This document shows positions 39,184-48,806 of a DNA stretch of 64,000 bases, piece by piece; the stretch's first letter is position 1; the number at the start of each line of letters is the position of its first letter. The DNA comes from Udeniomyces pyricola (taxonomy: Eukaryota; Basidiomycota; Tremellomycetes; Cystofilobasidiales; Mrakiaceae): positions 173,789 to 237,788 of the forward strand of contig BCIK01000019.1 of NCBI GenBank assembly GCA_039545295.1, given 5' to 3'. The notes beneath the pieces are model-generated. The model was not told the DNA's origin. It did no database searches and saw only the letters and a program-made list of their open reading frames with translations. A program made the translations under genes and the position numbers.

Positions 39184-40870
39184 TCAATCCGAGTTCTCAG
39201 CGATGGGGGCACTGCCTCCGATGCCAGCCTCTTCCTTGATCTCGACCTCCTCCTTCTCCTCCTTCTCCTCAGATTTAACCTCCTCGTGTTCGATCTTGAC
39301 AGGCGCAACCTCGGGCTCAGCCGCGAGAACAACGTCCGGCAGCTCAACGACCTCGGGGTCCTCCTCTTGCTCCTGCTCCACAACCTCCGACTTCTCGGAG
39401 TAGGTCGACCCTTCCTGGGACGGGACATCCTCCCAGCTACCGTTGTCCGAAGCCGGAGCCGAAGATTCGGGCGACTCGACGGTCAGTGTGGATGCAGCAG
39501 TTGCCTCCTCGGTGGCAGAAGTAGTAGGAGCAGGGTAGGGGTCGAGGGCGGTTCGCTCTTGGGTGCTCAGGTTAGGGTTCGAGAGGAGAGAAGCGTTGGT
39601 AACCGAGCTTGAGTCCGAAGGAGATGACGCAGACGCAGGTGACGAGGTCGTCGAAGACGTAGAGGCAGCAGGCAGGGCGGTGACGGTAGGTGCAGGCATC
39701 GAGTGCGAGAGGGTGACAAGTTGATTGAGAAGCTAAGTATGAGAAGAAAAGGAAAGGAAAGGAAACGAATATAAGCTTGTTGAGTGAAGGCTAAGCCGCA
39801 GCTATGCGCAAGAGTATCTCATGCCGACTACGAACAGTGACGATGGGCTTGGGAGCGGTTCGTTCAAGAACTGTCAATATTAAAAACATGACACATGGTT
39901 AACTTCGCACCCTCGACTGGCTTCATCAGGTCTTTAAAACGCAACCCAAAGACAAGGCGTTACTTACCAGCGAGCAGCTCCGACTCGTCCGGGTAGGCTC
40001 GAACGGCTCGGTAAAACTCCAACGCGGCAAGGTACCAAGTGGCCGGACCTAGAGCATGACATGTAGTAGGGTGTCAGATGTGGGCCAACAAGCTAGGATC
40101 ACAAGATATCATGAGGTACGTGGCTTAGGCAAACTAACCTCCTGCGGCGAGGGCCTCGCCAAACATGACCCTCTCCATGACGAACGATTCCTGCCAACAA
40201 CAATGTTAATACAGCAGAATGAGTAAGGATACCAACAGGATGCTGACTTCGCAGACGGAACCGAGATATATATTCGGGGACGTACAATCTCTTCAGGCGA
40301 AGCAGGGGGAGGGAACGAGTGGATGAGGACGAGATCTTCCCGGGCTTGCTGTAGGGCCGCGAGGGGCGAAAACAAGGTTGGAAAGCATCAGATACCATGG
40401 CCGGATTCATGAGAAACGTAAGAGATGGTTCATACCTCTTCGTTGAAGGGAGGAGGAGCAACGTCATCGTCGGCTTGAGGCTTCCTGTCGGCAGCGGTAG
40501 CAGGGGTTCCGGTGGAAGTAGGGGCAGAGGGAGCAGGGGTAGCAGCAGCCTTGGACGCAGTAGTAGTCTTCTTCTTCTTCTTCTTCTTATCCTCTGTCAA
40601 AGAAGAATGGGTGATGGAGCAGAAATCAAGGACCAGTAAGATCTTGTCAGCTCGGCAGCTCTTGGATATATGGCCAGAAGAAAGAAGAAAAAGGTGAGCA
40701 GGGAGAATCAACGAACGAGTCGGGTTGGCAGCTCGGTTTCGCTTCTCCTCGGCCTTGGCGGCCTCGAACTTCCTCGTGGCGATGTGGCCGATGGTCCAGA
40801 TAGAAACAAGACCGACGGTGGCGAGGCCGATGAGAAGGGTGGTGGTACGGGTAGAGGGGTAAGAGGACAT
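39184..40870 (-). CDS. TOM20: TOM20, mitochondrial import receptor, with long acidic tail
   Basis: Outer-membrane receptor that binds presequences of mitochondrial precursors. Seven exons join in phase (40717-40870, 40436-40593, 40286-40348, 40139-40190, 39968-40048, 39836-39870, 39184-39732), giving 363 residues. The N-terminal anchor is TTTLLIGLATVGLVSIWTI, followed by a Lys/Ala-rich linker. The receptor domain is ESFVMERVMFGEALAAGGPA, TWYLAALEFYRAVRAYPDES, LERTAPKPIVTLLNQLVTL. After it come about 175 residues rich in Ser/Thr and then Glu (EEVKSEEKEEKEEVEIKEE). Tom20 is normally 150-190 residues, so this tail is unusual. The start is the ATG at 40870. TOM20 shares a 212-bp promoter with COA6. 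Confidence 0.87.
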
Positions 40871-41082
40871 GGCGGGTGGATGGGGATACAATAGGAACTG
40901 AAAGCCAGTGAACGCTTAGGCGCCTTTGGAGAGCACTCAAAAAGGAAGCTCCCCTCCACTTTCCTCGCCGAGTCCTCGTTGGGAATCCCCTTGAGCCAGG
41001 TTCAGCCAGCCGTTGTCGCCACCATCCCCACCACCAGCTAATTGCTCCATTCCCATACCACACCCCTACACCCAACTTCCCC
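40871..41082. promoter_or_regulatory. Shared divergent promoter region, TOM20/COA6
   Basis: 212 bp separate the opposed start codons of two genes for mitochondrial proteins. No obvious TATA box is seen. Co-regulation is inference. Confidence 0.5.
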
Positions 41083-41660
41083 ATGCCTGACGCCCCACCC
41101 GCACCTGGTCGCTCCGAACGTAAGATTTGCTGGGGAACCCGCGATCGATACTTTGACTGTCTCGATGCCGTCGGCGTTGTCGAGCCTGGAAAAGAGAGCG
41201 TCTCTCAGTGCTCCAAGGAGATGCTCGACTATGACAAGAACTGTGCCCGGAGCTGGGTAAGTACCACGTCCATTATGCTACGAAGCTGACATAGCTAGTG
41301 ACAATAGCAAAAATGTTGAAGATCACCTGAGGTAGAGACCACAGCACGAAGTAGTATACATGCATATACCCCTGGCTGACGTCTATAAGAGGGACGACAA
41401 TACCTTTCAGACGATCGATTAGCCAATCAGCTCTTGTCCGTCTTCTTCCATATGTCTTACGAATCTAACCGGTATTGTTTTTTTTTTTTTGTTCCGAACG
41501 ATTGCACACGTTTGTCTAGGTCGAATACTTCAACACTAGACGCGTCAAGGAGGCCCAGACCCGCGCCGAGATTCGAGCGTACGAGGCTAGCGGAGTCGAT
41601 ACCACTGGCATGCGATACTCAAGTTCAGATAAGGGCAAAGCTTGGACGAGCAAAGGCTGA
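41083..41660 (+). CDS. COA6: COA6, cytochrome c oxidase assembly factor
   Basis: Small intermembrane-space protein that helps deliver copper to the CuA site of cytochrome oxidase subunit 2. Two exons join in phase (41083-41256, 41520-41660), giving 104 residues. It shows the family pattern C-x9-C (CWGTRDRYFDC) and C-x10-C (CSKEMLDYDKNC), then ARSWVEYFNTRRVKEA. No presequence is visible, as expected for a protein imported by the Mia40 disulfide route. The tail after residue 80 is longer than in short homologues. It is transcribed away from TOM20. Confidence 0.9.
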
Positions 41661-42384
41661 TCCACAAGTCGAAGGATCAAGCAGAGAACGTGGAGCGGGA
41701 AGGGGGGGGGGGAAGGAATAAAGAGTTAGAATCGTCATCTGGAACGTCCCTTTTTCTGTCCTTATTCCCTGCCTTGTTCGCCAGGATGAGATCTCATGAA
41801 TAAAGCATATGGAGACTCGACCCGATTACCCTGTTTGATTAATTTCAGAAGTGCTTGATCCGATCGCCCGATAGGTTTACTGACCGGCTTGTGAACCAAG
41901 CTTAATGTCAAGCCAAGGCATTCACAGCATTCCTCGTTATGGGGTCGATTCCTGATTCATCGACAGGTGATCGTCAAGCTCATAGTCATAGCCATTCTTT
42001 GACCATTCTGTCGACGAAATGACCCGCTTATGTCGACGTTTTCTTTGCTGTCAGTCGCGTGGGCGCCTGACGTCCTGTTCATACATAGTAGTGGACTACA
42101 GTCATGATCTAAATGGCTGATGAGTTCACGTCACCTCGATTTACCACTCATATCTCGATCAAACCTGACACATGGTAGCCATGAATTAAATCGAATCTCA
42201 GTTTGAGTACAGATACGTACTGGACAGGATCACCTTCATGTACCTCATGACGACGACGGATCAAACATACCTACAATGTGATGGTAGGAAAGTTGGGCCG
42301 CCGGGTTCGGCCGAGTGCGCCTGGATGCCGCTGGAATACGCTGAATCGCTGGACGACGACGTACAGCGGCGATCTCGATTGTGT
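41661..42384. other. Intergenic region up to the inverted duplication
   Basis: COA6 3' flank. It holds a poly-G run near 41703-41711 and no coding sequence. It ends at the duplication breakpoint at about 42385. Confidence 0.4.
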
Positions 42385-42711
42385 TGCGTTGTATCTCCTT
42401 ATATGTCCGAACGGCCTTACTTTGCACGAGGCAGGCACTCACATCTCGAAACGTACTGCTCGCCTTTTACTAGTTGTACCTCGGTATGGCTGCCACATGC
42501 CTCGACCTAATTTCTTCCATCCATCTCCCTGAGATCAAAAAACCTTTTTTGTTTGTTTTTCTGTTTTGCTTCTTTTTCCTTCGTCTGGCGGCGCGCGCGC
42601 GCGTCCGCCTTCGTATAATTGCCTCATGCCCATGCCTTGGTCGACAGATATATACCGCTGAGTTCACAAGGTACACGGATGGTCACGACTCTCAGAGCCA
42701 TGCCACCTGAT

Positions 42712-42807
42712 TTGCGTTGCGTTGCGTTGCGTTGCGTTGCGTTGCGTTGCGTTGCGTTGCGTTGCGTTGCGTTGCGTTGCGTTGCGTTGCGTTGCGTTGC
42801 GTTGCGT
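42712..42807. repeat. (GCGTT)n pentamer array, about 19 copies
   Basis: Perfect 5-bp tandem array in the MIC19 upstream region. It is followed by a near-palindromic unit around cgtctagacg. The same array edge flanks the N gap in the other arm. Confidence 0.95.
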
Positions 42808-42842
42808 GCACGCGTCTAGACGTGCGACTGGACGGTACTGAT

Positions 42843-42942
42843 NNNNNNNNNNNNNNNNNNNNNNNNNNNNNNNNNNNNNNNNNNNNNNNNNNNNNNNNNN
42901 NNNNNNNNNNNNNNNNNNNNNNNNNNNNNNNNNNNNNNNNNN
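42843..42942. other. Assembly gap (100 N) flanked by the same sequence on both sides
   Basis: Exactly 100 N. The sequence before it (GCGTT units, then a unit with cgtctagacg ending in gtactgat) is repeated right after it, suggesting an unresolved or falsely opened repeat. Confidence 0.98.
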
Positions 42943-43010
42943 TTGCGTTGCGTTGCGTTGCGTGCACGCGTCTAGACGTGCGACTGGACGGTACTGATAT
43001 ATATATAGTC

Positions 43011-43118
43011 GATGGTCAGATGGATGATGGTCAGATGGATGATGGTCAGATGGATGATGGTCAGATGGATGATGGTCAGATGGATGATGGTCAGATGGAT
43101 GATGGTCAGATGGATGAT
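43011..43118. repeat. 15-bp minisatellite, about 7 copies
   Basis: Tandem copies of the unit gatggtcagatggat, just upstream of the MIC19 start in the right arm. It lies between promoter and coding sequence, so it may fall in the 5' UTR. Confidence 0.95.
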
Positions 43119-43312
43119 GAATGATGAATGATGGAATCGGGATGATGGATCATATTGATGAAACAAACGACAGGCAAGCTGCACGCACCGCACGCACGCA
43201 TACATTCTATCTCCGACCCCGNCCCCGACCCCCATCTTTCACGCCGCGCTCCCCCTTCCCTTGCCCGCCTCGATCCTCGATACTCGATCCTCTCGGTTTC
43301 TCTCCTCTATAG

Positions 43313-43861
43313 ATGGGCGCCCAACAATCCTCTGCTTCCTCTCAGGACTCTGAAAAGGTCTTCCATCCGGAGCAGCAACAGCAGCAGCAGCAGCAGCAGC
43401 AGTCGTCAGGCTCGATCTCCGTACGTCCTCGGTCTTTGTCGCCGTTTCGTTCCCTGTTCGCGCGTCCGCATGTCGGCCTGTAGGCGGAACGATGCGAGAA
43501 CCCGCTTGGACTGGAAAGATTGGTGTGTGTGTATGCTGACAGACGATGCCCTGCCTCTCTTCTTGACCGCCCTTCTTGACTGCCGCCTTCTTGACTGCCG
43601 CCTTCTTGACTGCTGCCTTCTTGACTGCCACCTTCTTGACTGCCATCATCCTCTTTGGTTCACGCCTGCCCTCGAATGGAATGCTACCGTTTGCCCGCTC
43701 TGCTCTGCGTTCCGACCGGTCTTGGATCACCTTGAATCGACCGACACCAACACTGACACCGACACCGACACCTCCAGTTCTCGCCCGAGCTCATCGCTCA
43801 GCTCTCGGACTCGTCCTCGTCGACGTCACCTTCGCAGACCCGTCAATCCACTCTCGAGTCA
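43313..43861 (+). pseudogene. MIC19: MIC19 5' fragment (exons 1-2) in the right arm
   Basis: Exon 1 (43313-43420) encodes MGAQQSSASSQDSEKVFHPE, with a Gly2 myristoylation-type start, then ten Gln from a CAG run. Exon 2 (43778-43861) encodes FSPELIAQLSDSSSSTSPSQ and TRQSTLES. Both match the N-terminus of MIC19-family proteins. The MIC19 C-terminal half does not follow; a retroelement-like frame begins after the next acceptor. As assembled this is a truncated copy. It may instead be the true 5' half of the gene whose 3' half lies at 28379-29040, displaced by misassembly. Confidence 0.8.
43561..43645. repeat. 15-bp minisatellite in MIC19 intron 1
   Basis: Five to six imperfect copies of a ttcttgactgccgcc-like unit lie entirely within intron 1. 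Confidence 0.9.
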
Positions 43862-43868
43862 GTATGAC

Positions 43869-43970
43869 TCTCTCCAAGTCCGAGCTGTCCTCCCAGTCCG
43901 AGCCGCCCTCCAAGTCGGAGCCGCCCTCCAAGTCCGAGCTGTCCTCCCAGTCCGAGCTGTCCTCCAAGGC
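43869..43970. repeat. 18-bp minisatellite after MIC19 exon 2
   Basis: About five copies of a unit like tccaagtccgagctgtcc, starting seven bases into the intron after exon 2. Confidence 0.9.
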
Positions 43971-44071
43971 ACCATGCTGACGCACGCCTGTCTATTCTGC
44001 TTGACCGATCCTGGTCTTTCCTTCTCTTGCGTCACTGACCGACCGACTTGTTGCTTTGTATCCCCGATCTT

Positions 44072-44152
44072 GTCATCACGATCCTATCATGACAATCCTA
44101 TCATCACAATCCTATCATCACAATCCTATCATCACGATCCTATCATCACAAT
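44072..44152. repeat. 14-bp minisatellite in the MIC19 intron before the breakpoint
   Basis: About five to six copies of a tcatcacaatccta-like unit. The left arm's N gap begins in the same array (29115-29140). Confidence 0.9.
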
Positions 44153-44225
44153 GACTTCTATCCATCCTCTCATCCGTCGATCACGTTGACAAAACCACGC
44201 CAATCAACGCTTCCATTCATCTAGC

Positions 44226-45683
44226 GATCTTTCCAAGGACATGCCCCCCTCGACAGAGGAAGAGTCACTGTTCAACGACGAGCCCATTGCATTGGACACT
44301 ATTCGCCTCCATGTCTTTGACCCTTACAACGTTTTTCAAGAGGCGGCGTCAGCTATTGCTGTGAACTACGTCAAGGGTCGCAGGACCATGATCTCTTTCG
44401 AGACCATGTTGCAGAAGATCGATGAGGAATTGGCCGCCCCGTTCACGGGCAGCCCTTCGACGTTCTTTAGGACGCCGAAGCAAACCGAGATCTTCGTTCC
44501 TCCATTTGCCTCTGGCAGNTGGAAGAGCGAGTACGANGCNAAGNANGCCGAGAGNCTGAAGGTATTCCGATCGGGTGTGCTCTCTGNCAAGAGGGTACAG
44601 ATCGTAGGGATACTGGAGGAATGTCGACTTGCTTGCAGCATTCCTGACTATTTGACTGAGTTTGATAGACGTGCGAGGGATAAAGCGCGGCTCCTCACGG
44701 GGCCACGTGAACATTCCAGAGACGTTGATACTGCTTGGCTGGATAGTTTGGCATTGTACGTACGGGCAAATCTNAAGTCTATTCTCGGTCGGTGTTATTG
44801 GCAGATAGCTAATGACGCTGCTGAGAAAGCGATAGCTAAGGAACAAAAATCCAAAGCTATCCAAGACTCTATGATGGTTGCGGAAGAGACAGTGGGCAGT
44901 AGCNTTNCTCTTCTCGGAAAGAATGCTCTGCTCGAGGTCGACCGTTTGGTCGCCCAGTCCGTCGCTAAGCAAGTNTCTTCTGAAGTCAGCAAGCTCGCCC
45001 TCACTCCCGCTCCCACCAAGAAGAACACGAACAAAGGCAAGACNAATCCGAAAAAAGGAAACGTCAACAACTCGAAGAAGCAACCCTGGGTGGCCCTGCC
45101 CAAGCAAAAGTCCAAGCCTAAGAATGCACCTGGTCCTTCAAAGAACGCACCCGGTCCTTCAAAGAAAGCACCCAAGGTTAATGCTCTAAGGATCACATTG
45201 AGACCTCTTCTCAACCCTTACGATTACAAACATTATCCTGATGCCTTCTTCTTACTTGATAAAGCAGATCAAATAAACTACATCTTCAACCGGTCGTCGT
45301 TGGAATTCATGAATCGAACGGTCACGGTTAACGATGTACATGACTTTTCCCGGTTTGATCTGAGTTTTGAAGTCAGGAGAGCATTGGCTTTGAACTACAA
45401 GTTCATTCCTCAGCCAAAGCTAGCATCCATGAGTACCGTTTAGGACTTGTGGCATGACTTCGAGAGACGAACCCAACTTCGCTACCTCTTTCACAACAAA
45501 CCTGAGAACAAAGACTTTGTGTTTAAGTTCTGGATGCCGAAAGAGAAAGCAAAAGTTCAAGAGCTTCCACCCTCTATGGAAGCAGGTCTCATGCTTGTGA
45601 CTTTTGAGAATGTGGAGGCAATCATGGAATCGATGAAAGGACTTCACCCGTCCTTTAACTCTAGGAGAAAGATTGCCTTGTGA
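44226..45683 (+). mobile_element. Retroelement remnant, probably Penelope-like, upstream-of-RT part
   Basis: A long frame opens right after the duplicated splice acceptor (ATG at 44241) and runs to a TAG at 45441. The same frame then continues to 45683. The first part includes EESLFNDEPIALDTIRLHVF, a Lys-rich linker and a repeat of NAPGPSKNAPGPSKKAPK. Near the end are RRALALNYKFIPQPKL and, past the TAG, DFERRTQLRYLFHNKPE. The pattern (K/N-x-F-x-P-x-P, then R-R-x-x-L-R-x-x-F) is like the segment that precedes reverse transcriptase in Penelope-like elements, as I remember it. No RT catalytic motif follows, so the element is 3'-truncated. Eleven or so single Ns make the sequence unreliable. A LINE-type origin is an alternative. 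Confidence 0.5.
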
Positions 45684-46569
45684 CTGTTCTATAGAATCCG
45701 AAGCAGTGCTGATGTGTCGTGGGCACCCCAGGGAGCCATAGTCTATGAACGAAGAGAAAGTCGTCTGATGAGTTGCTGCAAACCAACGAAAAGACCTGTC
45801 TTAACGGCCTCTTCAACCGCTTCTCAACGCGGTGGTGGTCTTTCAACAACCTCGTCCTTCGACCTGTGGACTCATTACCCCTATTCAATCGACCCATCAA
45901 TCTCCCTGAGATCAAGTTCCTTTTTGCCGTGACTTTTTTCTTCCTTTTTTTTTTCTTTGCTTGCCGGTATACGACGCGTGATACATACAACGCCATGACA
46001 GAACCTGCCACATATCATGTCGATATGTTCATATTCCGCCTTAAATCATGTACGTCGACAATCAGTGCGAATAGTACTGCAGATTGATTCATGAAGCTTG
46101 CGTACATATCTTAGTAGGCTGAGTCGATATGATAGGACTGATGTAGAGCATACATGATGATATATATATAGATATAGATACACGTTGTCAGCTAGCTAGC
46201 AGGAATCAGGAAAGAAGAAATACATGTAGACGATGTCGCGAGGACGGGAGATTTTGAAGATACTATATATAACTGGGTAAAAGGATCTGGAGATAACTGA
46301 ACATCACGAGAGGGTAATCTGAAGGATCGAGACAACTGAGTTTTATGGGAGATATAGATATGGAGCTCTACGAGATGGTGTATAAGGGAAATGCTGAAGG
46401 GATAGGTATAGCGAACAAAGAAATAGAATAGATGGGCGAACGAGGTATATGTGGATTGTCTAAAAGATCAGCGAGCCTTCGCGAAGCCTACCCGAGCCGC
46501 TCCGACGTCAAAGATTGTGTCTGTATGTTCGGGAGATATTAAGGAGTAGCTGGGTAAGCACATGGCACA
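45684..46569. other. Convergent intergenic region
   Basis: Follows the retroelement fragment. AT-rich, with gatatagata words near 46150-46180. No coding sequence is supported. Confidence 0.4.
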
Positions 46570-48806
46570 TCAATCGGTAGCCACGACATAATCAGTCGAC
46601 GCACAAGTGTTTTTTAGGAAAGCGTCGCCGACGAGGAAAGTGTTGCCGAGGCCTGAGGCGTCCGGATCTTGACCGACGAGAGCACTCACGCATTGGGTGT
46701 TGGAAACTTTGCCAATGTAGATATTGGAGGCGGAAATGGTGAAGAAGGCTGCAAGTCGGAATTACAGTAAGATTTAGGTTATTCGTTCGCGGAGACATGT
46801 TGGTTTCGCAAGCATCAACACAAGTGGTTGCAGTCGTGATTCGGACTCACTACCACCAAAGTTGAATGAGAAGCTGGGAGGTGAGTTGCATGGGTACAAC
46901 CAGTATCCCTCGTAGTCGTCTCCGAGAACGGGCTTGGCGTCGGAGCTTCCGGGAACGTTAGACCAAAGCGTCTTGACGTCTGAGTATGATCCGTAGACCT
47001 GATGGTCCGAGATATGGAAGTAGACAAAGGGTTAGCTGGCGCAATCAACTAGCAGATAACGTTGAGGTCAAGAACATAAGAGATGGAAGTACGAACAAAA
47101 GTTGTCCCGCTGTCGATGACGGCGGAATTTCCAGCTACAGCCACGCTCTTGCCATTGACCTGGATGCCTTCCATGTTGACTCGCCAGTAGTTTTGGGCCG
47201 TGACAGCCGTATCTAACCAAAACAACGAAATATAGCCATGGTATATGAGCGTCTGAGTTGTAGCTGATACATCAGTTTGCCCAAAGGAGGTCACTCACAA
47301 GATATCGCACCAGTGTACTGATTAGTGTTGATGCCTCCCAAGACTAGAAAAACACAGGATCACGCCAATGTCAGCATACTGTGTTAACGACAAGTGCTAC
47401 AACATGAAAGGCGGCTACAAAACTGACATAGTTCCGACCCACTCGAGGCAAGTTTAAGGGCAAAAACGGGTGAAGTAACTTGTTGCTGCTTGATCATCGA
47501 TTCTGCAAGGACAGAAAATGTTAGATATCTTCAGTACAGGCCCTGATCGTGTGATTTGAGCCATGTCCAGAGACAAGATGAAGAATGACTGACGAAACAA
47601 GGGGTCACCCCCGATCCAGCTCAAGGCAGGCCAGCCGAGTCCTGTGAGCGAAAAAACGCATATTAATCAAATTTCAGTCATAAAGATACCGTGAGACAAT
47701 TCAAGTCAAGCTCATGTTCTGACTCACCAGCGATGCCATCAGCTGAGTATCCCGGGGCGGCGAAGCTGTCTCCCGCCTGCGTGACAGGCGAAAAGCGCTG
47801 AGCAGTGGCTGTGAGACCACCAATCTTCACGATATCCGTGTAGACTGGACCAGAAGTATGAGAGCCATCACCGTAGGTGATCGAGAAAGTGCTCGATTGC
47901 TGCAGTGGTGGTGAAAATGATGATTAGTAGGCGACATCTCATGAATCGAGGTTGACGAAATGAAGTAGTTCCTCACCTTTACACCGCTTGAAGATGGCGA
48001 ATACCGACTGTGCCCTGAGCAACCGCCGGTTGTGCAACTGGCTCCAGGAACCCACAGATCGGCCGAGCCTGAGTGGAAACAGCATTCAAATTTGTTGAGT
48101 GCATCAATATATGGCGCGCAAGGTATACATGATCAAACAAAGCCTGTGCTCGAACGCCCATTGCAGATTTGGAGTTCAGACTCTCTTGAGTTGTCAAGTT
48201 TGTGCCACTACCTCAGCTAGATGAACAAAGTGAATTTTGACAAAACACTAACCAGTGTCAAAGTTAATCTGGAAAGATTGCCCTCCAATCGTTATAGGTC
48301 CGCGCCAAAGAGAGCCATCGCTCTGTGCAGAAGATAAGACCGCAAACAATTCAGGGAGCATGTCCGAGTCAACAAAGAGCACCTTCTAATCGACCAGAAT
48401 ATTCTCCGACGCGTATCGGCGCGTACCTGCATTGTCAAAGATTCCGACACGGTCATCGCTCTCCTCACGTTTGGGTGACCTGCGCCGTATTTGCTGCGGG
48501 AGGCGAGCAACCCAGATAGCAAAATCAGTACTCTCGCTCAGCTATATTCTGACTGCGGTCACGAACAATTCCCAGGACGAAGTCAATTACTCACAAAACG
48601 ACGCGTGCCTGCGACTCTTTCAAGAACTGCAGGTCAACCCTGTCCAAAGCCATGCGAGCTTCATGTTGGGGGGACTTGCCGAGAGGGATGGCGAAGCCCT
48701 CGATTGAAGAAGGCGAGGCAAGGAACAGGGAAGGCTGCGTGAGAGGTGCTGCCTCGGCAGTGTATATGGAGGAGGCCAGGACCACAAGGAGTATGGATGC
48801 GAGCAT
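46570..48806 (-). CDS. Secreted pepsin-like aspartic protease (A1), apparent frameshift
   Basis: Predicted secreted acid endopeptidase. A signal peptide (MLASILLVVLASSIYTAEAA) and a basic propeptide (NVRRAMTVSESLTMQ) precede the mature part. It has WRGPITIGGQSFQINFDTGS with the first catalytic Asp, ADLWVPGASCTTGGCSG, TFSITYGDGSHTSG (flap), ADGIAGLGWPALS and NSAVIDSGTTF with the second catalytic Asp. The C-lobe part is VYGSYSDVKTLWSNVPGSSD and WLYPCNSPPSFSFNFGG, ending GLGNTFLVGDAFLKNTC. There are about eleven exons, in phase from 48806 down to the exon with IDSGTTF. The next exon opens LIAPANP, in the expected place, but then the frame must shift by one base at the CCC run near 47029-47031 to reach VYGSY. 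This is either an assembly error, real inactivation, or a splice from IDSGTTF directly to VYGSY. The C-terminus is shorter than usual after FLKN. Confidence 0.8.

Larger units (their letters stand above)
42385..44229. repeat. Inverted duplication, right arm (MIC19 promoter and exons 1-2)
   Basis: Reverse-complement copy of the segment around 29036-29996. It carries the whole upstream region and first two exons of MIC19 and ends five bases after the shared splice acceptor. Unlike the left arm it is sequenced almost completely, except for a 100-N gap. Confidence 0.9.

Noticed and set aside
42712..43118. Repeat arrays considered as a CRISPR-like array
   Set aside because: The units are contiguous short tandem repeats without spacers, in a eukaryotic genome.
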